DNA of 64,000 nucleotides from Sphingobacterium spiritivorum (GTDB lineage: Bacteria; Bacteroidota; Bacteroidia; Sphingobacteriales; Sphingobacteriaceae): contig NZ_CP068082.1 of NCBI RefSeq assembly GCF_016724845.1, positions 2,542,001-2,606,000 on the forward strand, written 5' to 3'. Positions 26,615 through 35,714 of the stretch are shown piece by piece. The first letter of the stretch is position 1; each line of letters starts with the position of its first letter. The notes beneath the pieces are model-generated. The model searched no databases and had not been told where the DNA came from. It saw nothing but the letters and a program-made list of their open reading frames with translations. Made by a program: the position numbers and the translations under genes.

Positions 26615-26642
26615 AAAGGGTGTCTATTGACACCTTTTTTTG
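26615..26642 (+). terminator. Terminator after hemD
   Basis: GGTGTC (26619-26624) pairs with GACACC (26629-26634), extended by A-T pairs and ending in seven T residues. Confidence 0.88.
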
Positions 26643-26835
26643 TTTTCGGAGAAGTACAGAAAGCCGAATTCTATGTTAATTATGTAGGGCTATACTGACA
26701 ATAAAAAAAAAATTAAAGAGGAAAACGCTGAATATTGATTAAACGTTGTATTTTTACACATTGACCGTCGATAAAATGTTGTTATTGAGGGTCCTGAATT
26801 TTGATCTGCTTATTTGTTCAATTGCATAATTAACA

Positions 26836-28137
26836 ATGAATTATAATTTATTTAAAGTTCTTACTCTTGCTGTTATGGGCTCCCTGCTTATCAGTAGCTG
26901 CAAAGGTCCCGGTAATAACGGAGAGTTACTGGGGGTGAGATTAGATAAACTGAAAGCCAATAAAACACCTTATGGAATGGTACTTATTCCCGGAGGTACG
27001 TTTATTATGGGACAGTCCGATGAAGATATTACCTTTTCACAGGTATCTCAAAACAGACAGGTGACTATTGCACCTTTCTATATGGATGATACAGAGATAT
27101 CCAATAGTGAGTACCGCCAATTTGTGAACTGGGTACGTGATTCCATTCTTATCACCAATTTTCTTGGTGATGATTCCTATTTTATTCAGAATCAGGGTAC
27201 AACTCCTACTTCCGGAGAACGCCATATTGACTGGAATAAAGTCCAGAGTAAATCTCCATGGAAAACAAAGGATCAGACGCAACGTGAGCGTGTGAACAGC
27301 ATGTATTATCAGGGTGAGGACCGTATCTTCGGAAAAAATGAAATCGACGTAAGATTGCTTAAATACCATTATGAATGGTATGATCTCCGCAGAGCAATCG
27401 CAGCGAAGAATGATCCTTCCCGCAGCAGATCAGAATTTATAATGAGAGATACTATCCTCGTATATCCGGATACAACAGTTTGGGTAAGCGATTTTAGTTA
27501 TGCACAAAATGAGCCTATGGTGGAAGGATATTTTTCTCACCCTTCGTTTGATGAATACCCGGTAGTAGGTGTAACCTGGAAACAGGCGCAGGCATTCAAT
27601 ACCTGGAGAACCCGTCTGTTTAATAATGCTGCGGCTAAAAACAGAGAAGTAGAACGCATGCCATATCAGCTTCCTTCCGAAGCAGAATGGGAATATGCCG
27701 CAAGAGCCGGGAAAAACGGTATGCAATATCCATGGGGAGGACCTTCGGCCAGAAATGCAAGAGGTTGTCTGATGGCCAATTTCAAACCGGGAAGAGGTAA
27801 CTATATTGATGATGGCGCAGCTTATACTGCTCCGGTATATTCCTACTGGCCAAATGATTTCGGATTATATAATATGGCAGGTAACGTGGCCGAATGGACA
27901 CAATCAAGCTATGATGAATCCGCATATTCTTTCGTTCATGATATGAACCCAACTTATGCTCACAGCGCTAAGGCGAGTGATCAGAATGCAATGAAACGTA
28001 AAGTCGTACGTGGCGGATCATGGAAAGATATCGGTTATTTCCTGCAAAACTCTACCCGTCAGTATGAATATCAGGACACCGCAAAATCCTATATCGGATT
28101 CAGATCTGTGACGCGATATACAGGGGTGACCAAATAA
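26836..28137 (+). CDS. gldK: GldK, type IX secretion / gliding lipoprotein
   Basis: A 433-aa outer-membrane lipoprotein (Cys22, ISSC) with a formylglycine-generating-enzyme-like (SUMF1) domain: GMVLIPGGTFIMGQSDEDI near 48-66, LPSEAEWEYAARAG, GLYNMAGNVAEW and VVRGGSW. In type IX secretion, GldK (PorK) forms a ring with GldN (PorN) at the outer membrane; the FGE fold is structural there. The order gldK, gldL, gldM, gldN is the canonical one. The upstream 240 bases contain the hemD terminator, and I did not find a convincing promoter. Confidence 0.96.
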   Translation: MNYNLFKVLTLAVMGSLLISSCKGPGNNGELLGVRLDKLKANKTPYGMVLIPGGTFIMGQSDEDITFSQVSQNRQVTIAPFYMDDTEISNSEYRQFVNWVRDSILITNFLGDDSYFIQNQGTTPTSGERHIDWNKVQSKSPWKTKDQTQRERVNSMYYQGEDRIFGKNEIDVRLLKYHYEWYDLRRAIAAKNDPSRSRSEFIMRDTILVYPDTTVWVSDFSYAQNEPMVEGYFSHPSFDEYPVVGVTWKQAQAFNTWRTRLFNNAAAKNREVERMPYQLPSEAEWEYAARAGKNGMQYPWGGPSARNARGCLMANFKPGRGNYIDDGAAYTAPVYSYWPNDFGLYNMAGNVAEWTQSSYDESAYSFVHDMNPTYAHSAKASDQNAMKRKVVRGGSWKDIGYFLQNSTRQYEYQDTAKSYIGFRSVTRYTGVTK

Positions 28138-28183
28138 TAGTGAACTACTAATTTTAAGAAAGACATAAATTATTTTTAAGAAA

Positions 28184-28828
28184 ATGGCAACAAAACGTAA
28201 GTTTAAATTTGGTATTAACACCTTGATCAACTGGGGTGCTACTGTCGTAATCATTGGATTGATGTTTAAAATTCTCCATTTTAAAGGTGGTGAGTGGATG
28301 ATAGGTATTGGATTGGCTGTTGAAGCACTTTTGTTCTTCATAATGGGTTTTTTGGCAAGCGAATCAGAAGTAGACTGGACAAGGGTATATCCTGAGTTGG
28401 ACGAAGATTATAACGGAGAGTTGCCAAAGGCGGGTGCACGCCCGGCTATCGCAGCAGCTCCTGCGGCAACAGGCAATACTGCAGCATTAGACAAATTATT
28501 GCAGGATGCTAAAATAGATGAAAACCTTATTGGTAATTTAGGAGACGGACTACGCACATTCAGCGACAAGGTAGCTTCGATCTCTAAGGTAGCAGATACC
28601 GCTACTGCAACGAATCTGTTTGCAGATAAACTGAATGCCGCATCAGCAGGTGCTGCAAATCTGAGCTCAGCATTTGACCGTGCCGCTGCGGATTTGAAAA
28701 CATTTAATGAATCTTCTACTGATATGCAACAATTCAAAGAGCAGGTGAGTACATTCAACAAAAACTTAGCTTCTCTAAATGCGATCTATGGAAATATGCT
28801 TTCGGCTATGAATCCAAACAAATCATAA
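28184..28828 (+). CDS. gldL: GldL, type IX secretion motor inner-membrane protein
   Basis: A 214-aa inner-membrane protein with two N-terminal helices (about 15-33 and 39-57: ATVVIIGLMFKILHF and MIGIGLAVEALLFFIMGFL) and a cytoplasmic Ala-rich coiled tail. Five GldL helices-pairs surround two GldM chains to form the proton-driven motor. The conserved intramembrane Glu is present (Glu47, in GLAVEALLF), as are Lys29 and His32, so the motor appears functional. The gene lies 46 bases after gldK and 44 before gldM. Confidence 0.96.
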   Translation: MATKRKFKFGINTLINWGATVVIIGLMFKILHFKGGEWMIGIGLAVEALLFFIMGFLASESEVDWTRVYPELDEDYNGELPKAGARPAIAAAPAATGNTAALDKLLQDAKIDENLIGNLGDGLRTFSDKVASISKVADTATATNLFADKLNAASAGAANLSSAFDRAAADLKTFNESSTDMQQFKEQVSTFNKNLASLNAIYGNMLSAMNPNKS

Positions 28829-28872
28829 GTAATCTTTTAATAATCGAAGTTTATTAATTAAAAAATTACATT

Positions 28873-30396
28873 ATGGCAGGTCATAGAGAAACACCCAGAC
28901 AGAAGATGATTGGGATCCTATATTTGGTTCTACTAGGATTAGTAGCCCTGAATGTAAGTGATTCCATTTTAGATGCGTTCAAAAACTTAGCAAACAGCTT
29001 AAGTACATCAACCCAGAATACGCAGGCTGGGATTGATAATATGTTTTTGTCTTTTCGGGAGACAAAAATGAAAGAAAACCCGGAGCGTGCCAGACCTATT
29101 TTAGAAAAAGCAGAGAAGGCACAACAGTTAACAGCAAAATTGACAGCTTATGTTGATGAGCTGAAGACGCTTTTGGCACAGGAAGGTGGAGGAGAAGATA
29201 GTGAAACGGGAGATCTGATCAAAAGGAATAATACAGATATCGCTTACCGCCTGATGATCACTGAAAAACGTGGAAAGCAATTGCGGGATATGATCAATTC
29301 AACAAAAGATGAATTAGAGAAATTGACCAATAAGGAAGTAAGTTTCAGTTTGTTTGCTCAGGATCCGGTGCCACGTGCAGGAATCAAAAAGACCTGGGAA
29401 GATTCTAACTTTGGTGATGGTATTCCACTGACTGCAGCGATCACCGCATTAGAAAAAATCAAAGCTGATGCTAAGAATACAGAATCAGCTGTTGTAAAAC
29501 ATATTTTCGGTAAAATGGATCAGGCAGTTGTCAATCTGGACAGATTCTCTGCTGTTGCAGTTGCTCCTACTTCATATCTGATACAGGGACAACCTTATAC
29601 CGCTAAAGTATTTTTGACTGCTTATGATTCCAAATCCAATCCAAGTATTTCAGTAAACGGTGGTGCACTGAATGTAAAAGATGGTCAGGGACTTTATTCG
29701 GTCAATACCTCTTCCGTAGGCGAGTTTAAATGGCAGGGTAAAATCCTTGTAAAACAGACCGACGGAACAATGAAGGAATATCTGACAGAGCCGATGACTT
29801 ATCAGGTAGCCAAACCATCTGCAGTAGTATCTCCGGATGCTATGAACGTATTGTACATTGGAGTTTCAAATCCAATTTCAGTATCTGCTCCCGGTATTCC
29901 GATGAGTAGTATTCAGGTGGCAGGAAACGGAGTAACGATCTCCGGATCCGGCGGTAAATACTCTGCTAAAGTGACTACACCGGGAAAAGCAACGGTAAGT
30001 GTCTCTGCTAAGATTGACGGTAAAGTACAGCAACTGGGAACGACTGAGTTTCGTGTAAAACGCATACCAAAACCTGCGGCAAGAGTGGCAGGAAAAACGG
30101 GTGGGGCTATTTCGGCAGCACAACTTAGAGGTCAGAATGTAGTTTCAGCAGCATTGGATAATTTTGAGTTTGACGCTAAGTTCAGTATAACTAAATTCAA
30201 TATGTATATCCTGAAACCAAGGGTAGATCCTATAGGTCCTTATCAATCTTCTGGTTCGAGCTTCTCGGCACAGATGAAAACAGGACTGGGGGCGATTACT
30301 CCTGGTACGTTAGTTGCGATTTACAATATTGTCGGTGTTGGTCCTGACGGAGTAGCACAAAACCTGGATCCTATTTCATTCCAGGTTACAAATTAA
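28873..30396 (+). CDS. gldM: GldM, type IX secretion motor periplasmic shaft
   Basis: A 507-aa protein with a short cytoplasmic N-terminus, one membrane helix (about 12-30, IGILYLVLLGLVALNVSDS) and a long periplasmic part. The first periplasmic section is helical (about 35-220), followed by beta-rich domains (ALNVKDGQGLYSVNTSSVGEF and others) up to the C-terminus. Dimeric GldM inserts into the GldL ring and spans the periplasm to contact GldK/GldN, passing on motor torque. Size and domain order match the family. Confidence 0.96.
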   Translation: MAGHRETPRQKMIGILYLVLLGLVALNVSDSILDAFKNLANSLSTSTQNTQAGIDNMFLSFRETKMKENPERARPILEKAEKAQQLTAKLTAYVDELKTLLAQEGGGEDSETGDLIKRNNTDIAYRLMITEKRGKQLRDMINSTKDELEKLTNKEVSFSLFAQDPVPRAGIKKTWEDSNFGDGIPLTAAITALEKIKADAKNTESAVVKHIFGKMDQAVVNLDRFSAVAVAPTSYLIQGQPYTAKVFLTAYDSKSNPSISVNGGALNVKDGQGLYSVNTSSVGEFKWQGKILVKQTDGTMKEYLTEPMTYQVAKPSAVVSPDAMNVLYIGVSNPISVSAPGIPMSSIQVAGNGVTISGSGGKYSAKVTTPGKATVSVSAKIDGKVQQLGTTEFRVKRIPKPAARVAGKTGGAISAAQLRGQNVVSAALDNFEFDAKFSITKFNMYILKPRVDPIGPYQSSGSSFSAQMKTGLGAITPGTLVAIYNIVGVGPDGVAQNLDPISFQVTN

Positions 30397-30489
30397 TACA
30401 GGGTTAGGAAGCCATTACGATTTTTCAAAATCCACATGAGGATCGGAAATCGGATAGCGAAATAGCCGTTTAAAAAAAATTATATACGG

Positions 30490-31512
30490 ATGAAAAAGTT
30501 AGGTGTTTTATTGCTGTTGGCTTCTGCTTATACCCCATTTGTGTTTGCACAACAGGAGAACCTCTCGAATAGTACAAAGCCTATTCAGGTGGAGGAACCT
30601 CCTGTGGACGGATATGCTGTAAAATCCGATATTGCAGAAAGAAAAGTAATCCCATATGCAAATGTCAGACAGACTGATATTGCATATAGTAAACGGGTAT
30701 GGAGAGAAATAGATTTGCGCGAGAAGATGAATAAAGCATTTGCATCGCCTAAATCCAGATTGATTGATATTATCGTCGATGCTGTGATGAAAGGCGAGTT
30801 AACGGCATATGATCCTACTCCTACGGAAAATGATCCAAACGGTGACAGCTTCAAGAATGTACTTCCTGTGGATCAGGTAATGTCCCGTTTTGGAGGAGAC
30901 AGTACTTTGGTAGAAGAGTATAATGAGAATAATGAGGTTGTCAAATCCCATTACGAAGCAAGGAAATTCAGTGGTGAGAATGTTGTCAAATTCAGAATAA
31001 AGGAAGACTGGATCTTTGATAAACAACGTTCTGTATTTGAGCCTCGTATTGTTGGTATTGCGCCATTGATCACTCCGAATATAGAAGGTCTGGCGACTAC
31101 ACCTGTTCTTCCGGGTAACTCTACTGCAGCAACAGGCGGTAATCCTTTTGACCCGTTTGCAGTACAGCCTGAAACACCATCCGCAGAAACACCTGCATCA
31201 GCAGCATTGCCAGTACAGGAGAATACCTTTACACCCCAGGTAGATGCTACTCCTGCTTTTTGGATCTATTTCCCGGAAGCAAGACATGTATTTGTAAACA
31301 AAGAAGTAGTAAACAGACATAATGATGCCACAGGGCTTAGTTATGATGATGTATTTATCAAGAGAATGTTCTCCAGCTATATTGTAAAGCAATCTAATCC
31401 GGAAGATCTGAGGATTAAAGATTACATGGCGGACGGTGTAGACAGATTGTATGAGTCTGAGCGAATTAAGAAAACATTAATGGACTACGAGCAGGATCTG
31501 TGGTCATATTAA
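30490..31512 (+). CDS. gldN: GldN, type IX secretion periplasmic ring protein
   Basis: A 340-aa exported protein with a signal peptide of about 20 residues ending FVFAQQE. Family-typical segments include VWREIDLREKMNKAFASP, FRIKEDWIFDKQRSVFEPRIVGIAPL and FWIYFPEARHVFVNKEV. GldN (PorN) binds GldK to form the periplasmic ring. A Pro/Ala/Thr-rich insert at about 205-250 is probably a flexible loop. It is the last gene of the cluster, after a 93-base gap from gldM, with only a weak hairpin (31522-31535) after it. Confidence 0.95.
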   Translation: MKKLGVLLLLASAYTPFVFAQQENLSNSTKPIQVEEPPVDGYAVKSDIAERKVIPYANVRQTDIAYSKRVWREIDLREKMNKAFASPKSRLIDIIVDAVMKGELTAYDPTPTENDPNGDSFKNVLPVDQVMSRFGGDSTLVEEYNENNEVVKSHYEARKFSGENVVKFRIKEDWIFDKQRSVFEPRIVGIAPLITPNIEGLATTPVLPGNSTAATGGNPFDPFAVQPETPSAETPASAALPVQENTFTPQVDATPAFWIYFPEARHVFVNKEVVNRHNDATGLSYDDVFIKRMFSSYIVKQSNPEDLRIKDYMADGVDRLYESERIKKTLMDYEQDLWSY

Positions 31513-31639
31513 GATAAAAATGTGACCTCTGTCACCCTTATTTAGAAATATTCTTATTAACTTGTCTCCTCAGTTAGTGGTCTTAATAAAAGGAAATATT
31601 ATATCACTAGGCAGAGCACTTAATAGGAATATTTTTTTT

Positions 31640-31647
31640 TAAGTTTG
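31640..31647 (+). promoter_or_regulatory. Probable -7 element for the JmjC-type oxygenase gene
   Basis: TAAGTTTG matches TAnnTTTG exactly and lies 31 bases before the GTG start codon. No -33 element was recognised. It suggests that the gene is transcribed separately from gldN. Confidence 0.45.
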
Positions 31648-31678
31648 TATTTAGAAGATAAATTATACAGTCAATCTT

Positions 31679-32545
31679 GTGAAATTAAAACCAGTCAATA
31701 GTATCTCAGGAATAGCTCCAAGTGATTTTATCAGAGATTACTTGAAAAAGGGTCAACCTGTCATTATAAAGGACTTTATAAGTCCTGAAAGTACATGTTG
31801 GAAGAAATGGAGCTATGACTATTTCAAGGAAATAGCCGGAGACGAAATGATTTCTGTATATGGGAAGGAAGAAGAGTCACGGGATCGTGCGGCAAGCGCA
31901 CCTGTAGGTAAAATGACTTTTGCGGAGTATTTAAACCTGATTACTAAAGAACCCACAGAACTACGTTTATTCCTGTTTGATTTGTTAAAACTCAGACCGG
32001 AGTTAAAAAAAGATGTTATCTATAATGATGTAACCGGAGGTAAGGTATTGCAATGGCTTCCTTACATGTTCTTCGGAGGCGAAGGTTCTTCTACCCGTAA
32101 TCACTTTGATATAGATATGTCACATGTATTTATATCCCAGTTTCAGGGTGTGAAAAAAATATGGTTGTTTCCGAATAACCAGTCAGACCTGATGTATAAG
32201 CTGCCTTATAACTTCCATAGTATTGCAAATCCGAAATTCAGCAGTCTGGAAGAGTATCCGGCACTTAGATTATTAAACGGTTATGAAGCCGAAATCCATC
32301 CCGGAGATACATTATATATGCCGGCAGGTTGGTGGCACTATATTCAGTATGCTACTGAAGGATATTCTATTTCAGTAAGAGCATTACCTTCATCATTCAG
32401 TGAGAAACTTAAAGGTGCCAGAAATCTGTTTATTACGCGTTATTTTGATGATACAATGCGTAAAATATTTAAAGATAAATGGTTTGATTATAAGATTCAA
32501 ACAGCCAAAGTTCGTGCAAACCGTGCGATGAAAAGATACAAGTAA
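31679..32545 (+). CDS. JmjC/cupin_8-type Fe(II)/2-oxoglutarate-dependent oxygenase
   Basis: A 288-aa cytoplasmic protein starting at GTG (31679). Iron ligands expected for the family are visible: His142 and Asp144 in NHFDID and the distal His220 in MPAGWWHYIQY; Lys160 (GVKKIWLF) is a candidate 2-oxoglutarate contact. A family knowledge call would be protein hydroxylase (FIH-like or ribosomal oxygenase-like), but the target is not visible here. It follows gldN on the same strand with its own likely promoter. The C-terminus is very basic (KVRANRAMKRYK). A strong terminator follows. Confidence 0.88.
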   Translation: MKLKPVNSISGIAPSDFIRDYLKKGQPVIIKDFISPESTCWKKWSYDYFKEIAGDEMISVYGKEEESRDRAASAPVGKMTFAEYLNLITKEPTELRLFLFDLLKLRPELKKDVIYNDVTGGKVLQWLPYMFFGGEGSSTRNHFDIDMSHVFISQFQGVKKIWLFPNNQSDLMYKLPYNFHSIANPKFSSLEEYPALRLLNGYEAEIHPGDTLYMPAGWWHYIQYATEGYSISVRALPSSFSEKLKGARNLFITRYFDDTMRKIFKDKWFDYKIQTAKVRANRAMKRYK

Positions 32546-32570
32546 GAAGTATTCGGATGCTTCTTATCGT

Positions 32571-32610
32571 AAAAGGCTTAATCATGTTCTGCATATGATT
32601 AAGCCTTTTT
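32571..32610 (+). terminator. Terminator after the JmjC-type oxygenase gene
   Basis: AAAAGGCTTAATCAT and ATGATTAAGCCTTTTT pair across an 8-9 base loop, ending in T residues. Confidence 0.9.
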
Positions 32611-32765
32611 ATATTATACCCTTTCCATAGCCTACTGTTTACTTATGCAATTTCCTGCTGGCGGGGATGGCATGAAGCGCTCGGGTTGTCAAAAAGTTAT
32701 ACTATTCCGTCAGTTGCTGTCTTCACCTACTGTTATACAATGACACAGTTAAATTAACCCGTATT

Positions 32766-35705
32766 TTATGTCGTCATTAATGACTTATATGGGGAGAATA
32801 TGTAATTTTCACTGTGCTGGCTCACTCTGAATGGTACTTGTGGATCAAACAATTCCTGAAGCTTACTGGCCAGCAATTCAACAAACCGTTCTTTTTCTTC
32901 AGCCAGAAAATCTCCGGAGAGATCCTGGTCTGCTTTTTTCACTTTATTCTTGTCGTCTGTAAATTCTACTTTAGTCTGAAATAACGTTCCACCGTTTTTC
33001 ATTTTCCTGACCACATAAAGATTAGGTTCGACATTTCTGATGTTTTTCGCTTTTTCAAATACATACGTATAGAATAATGTCTGTACTAAAGCCTTATTGA
33101 GCTTTTTGCCATCAGTATTGAATGCCTCTTCCAGACTTTTATAATCCAGTTCGTCACTTCCGGTTTTATAATCTACTATACGTGTTACACCGTCCTGACC
33201 GATATCGACACGATCGATAATTCCCTTCATATGAATGATCTGTTTCCGGCCATAGCTATCATTAAATTCAAACGGAACAATCATCTCTTCTTCCATCTGT
33301 AGAATCGTGAAGGGAGCAGAGCGCTCATCATGATCCAGAATAATATGGATATACTCTTTAACAATAGCCATTATGACGCGTTGTATACCTGTAAAATGTA
33401 TTTTTTTGGTATTTTCAGGATAAAATTCTTTGATAAAATTATGCTCAATCAGTTTAGTGAGATCTTTTCGTTTTTGTGCAATACGTTCCGGACTGATGAA
33501 ATTACTTTCGGCTTTCAGCTGGTTATAAAAATCTTCCATTGCCCCATGTAATATTGTTCCGAGATTATTGGCTTCTACGACTTCGTTGACTTCTTCGGGT
33601 TCACTGATTTCTGCAACATACTTGTAAAAGAAGTCAATAGGGTTGGCAATATAAGTAGTAAGTGCAGAAGCAGATAATGTCCGGTTTCCGGATAAGTATA
33701 ATCCTAATTTATCCATTATTACTGTTGTCTTTGGTATTACCAGTTCCTGCTGATCTTCTACTTTGATTTGCAGATGTTGATCCTGATAACGGAATTCAAA
33801 ATTGCTTTCAAACTCTAACTGTTTCAAAAATCTGCTGGGTTCTCCGGTATTACTTTCGTCTGTCAGACTGTTGTATACAAAGCTTAATTTTTGTGCACGT
33901 TGTACCAGCCTGTAAAAGATATAGGCCGATATAGCATCCTGATTTTCGAGTACCGGCAAACCATACGCCCGCCTTAAACTATCCGGTATGAAGCTGTTTC
34001 CGACACTATTCTGCGGAATGATACCATCATTAAGACCTAAGATCACCACATGATCAAAATTAAGGTTACGTGTTTCCAGAAGCCCCATCACCTGCAGGCC
34101 ACTCAGAGGGTCACCACTTAGCGGTACGGATATGGCTTCCAATGCTTTTCGGATCAGTGCTGCCGCAAATCTGGGTGCAAAGTTGTTGCCAGAGGTCTGT
34201 ATGTGTTGCGCCAGAGTGTCGTGCATTCTGTTTAACTCCTGGATCGTTTTAACAAATAGTTCTGCATCCAGTTGCCGTAAATTTTGTTGTTCTAAATGCC
34301 GTTTTGCAAGATATTCCAACAAAGATTTTAGTTCCTTGGTCAGACTTAATGCATCTCTCACTTTTTGGAAAAAGAATTGAAATATGCCTTTTTGCTGAAC
34401 TAACCGTTCTAATGGAATGACCACCAATTGCTCTTTTACAAAGGCAGCCAGTACCTGTGTGCGTTTTTTCTCATCGACAGCAATAAGCGGATGTGTCAAA
34501 AACTTTTCTACAGTTTTATAAGGAACATTCAGTTCTTCAGCAGAGCGGGGACTCATCATGTCTACCTGATGAGACAACCACAAATCCGCCAATCCAAATA
34601 AGGAGGAAGATGTGTAACCCAGTCCCATAGTCACATTCAGATTGACCTGTATACTTTGTTCATCCGAAGGGATAGTCTGTAGGGTAGGTAATAATAAACT
34701 CTCATCAGCCAATACAATCACAGTCTGACCATAAGATGGATCTTGTTTTAGTTGCTCATAATCTTCAGACAAAACCTGATTGAGAATTTTAGCCTGTGTC
34801 GTCTGCCCCTGTACTTTATATACAGTAGTCGGTGTCGTCAGCTCATCGATCAAACTGCATTGATTGTTCAACTCATTTTTTAAGCCGTACAGATCGATGT
34901 TCTTTCTTAAAAATAATCCTGCTTCATGGAGCGGATCGTTTAGGTAGTAGCTGTCGGTATCAAAATAGAAGAGTGTTTTTCCCTGATCCTGCCACCTTTT
35001 GAAAACAATAGCTTCTGTTTGGCTTAAGGCATTAAATCCGACCAAAATAATCCTGCCCTTGTCAAAGTTGTTGACAAATTGTGGATTGGAGCAGGTCTGG
35101 TGAGCAAGTTGCCGGTAGATCTGCCCCATAGTGGTCAGACCTTTCGCTGTTAGTGCATCATGAAATAACCGGTATAAAAGAGGCATTCTGCGCCACATGC
35201 GAATGAAATTCTCCTGTTGTCTTTTGTGTTTCCCTTCTGTATAAGATGTCCAGAATCTGGACAGAAACTGATGCTGCTCTTCAGTGAGGAAGTCAAATTG
35301 TTGATTAATAACAGCGATATCTTCCAGCTCCTTAAACAAACGGTCAGCCTCCACATTGTCCATGTCAATCTGTCCAAAATCACTAAGAATCGTTTTGGCA
35401 ACCGGAAAGAACTTGTCCATCTCTATCTGTTTGCCTGATTCTTTGATTAGCAATTCATTATACAGATTGAAAAGCGTGAAGAACTGGGTGTAGAAATCAG
35501 CAACGTTCAGATGGGTGGATTGTGCAAAGAATTCCTGTATAGTGAATACGGAAGGGCTCCAGAAAGGCTTTTGATATATTTCTGATAAATATTGATTGAG
35601 ATAGGTTGCCGGTCTTTTGTTATTAAAAATAATAGCACAATCCTGAAGGTGATCTCCAAATTTGGCTACTAAATCTTCCGCTACTTCTTTTAAAAATGGT
35701 TTCAT
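32766..35705 (-). CDS. AddB-like PD-(D/E)XK nuclease / inactivated helicase subunit
   Basis: A 979-aa partner of the AddA-like helicase in double-strand break processing. The C-terminal nuclease shows MKGIIDRVDIGQDGVTRIVDYKTG, with Asp and the DYK motif of RecB-type nucleases. The N-terminal two thirds are helicase-like without a clear Walker A. The Cys residues that hold the AddB iron-sulfur staple are absent: the N-side motif reads YIANPIDFFYKY and the C-terminus SENYIFSPYKSL. The ATG at 35705 lies 9 bases beyond the addA-like stop; a TTG three codons earlier is less likely. Both genes are one operon. Confidence 0.87.
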   Translation of the reverse strand: MKPFLKEVAEDLVAKFGDHLQDCAIIFNNKRPATYLNQYLSEIYQKPFWSPSVFTIQEFFAQSTHLNVADFYTQFFTLFNLYNELLIKESGKQIEMDKFFPVAKTILSDFGQIDMDNVEADRLFKELEDIAVINQQFDFLTEEQHQFLSRFWTSYTEGKHKRQQENFIRMWRRMPLLYRLFHDALTAKGLTTMGQIYRQLAHQTCSNPQFVNNFDKGRIILVGFNALSQTEAIVFKRWQDQGKTLFYFDTDSYYLNDPLHEAGLFLRKNIDLYGLKNELNNQCSLIDELTTPTTVYKVQGQTTQAKILNQVLSEDYEQLKQDPSYGQTVIVLADESLLLPTLQTIPSDEQSIQVNLNVTMGLGYTSSSLFGLADLWLSHQVDMMSPRSAEELNVPYKTVEKFLTHPLIAVDEKKRTQVLAAFVKEQLVVIPLERLVQQKGIFQFFFQKVRDALSLTKELKSLLEYLAKRHLEQQNLRQLDAELFVKTIQELNRMHDTLAQHIQTSGNNFAPRFAAALIRKALEAISVPLSGDPLSGLQVMGLLETRNLNFDHVVILGLNDGIIPQNSVGNSFIPDSLRRAYGLPVLENQDAISAYIFYRLVQRAQKLSFVYNSLTDESNTGEPSRFLKQLEFESNFEFRYQDQHLQIKVEDQQELVIPKTTVIMDKLGLYLSGNRTLSASALTTYIANPIDFFYKYVAEISEPEEVNEVVEANNLGTILHGAMEDFYNQLKAESNFISPERIAQKRKDLTKLIEHNFIKEFYPENTKKIHFTGIQRVIMAIVKEYIHIILDHDERSAPFTILQMEEEMIVPFEFNDSYGRKQIIHMKGIIDRVDIGQDGVTRIVDYKTGSDELDYKSLEEAFNTDGKKLNKALVQTLFYTYVFEKAKNIRNVEPNLYVVRKMKNGGTLFQTKVEFTDDKNKVKKADQDLSGDFLAEEKERFVELLASKLQELFDPQVPFRVSQHSENYIFSPYKSLMTT

Positions 35706-35714
35706 ACTGCGCAA

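Noticed and set aside
26731..26756. TATTTTTA upstream of gldK as a -7 element
   Set aside because: The last base deviates from consensus and no -33 TTTG lies at 19-21 bases.
31522..31535. GTGAC-CTCT... GTCAC hairpin after gldN as terminator
   Set aside because: The 5-bp stem is followed by CCTTATTT without a real T run; too weak to call.
35706..35714. TTG start three codons upstream for the AddB-like protein
   Set aside because: An ATG at 35705 fits the operon spacing better and no family feature supports the extension.
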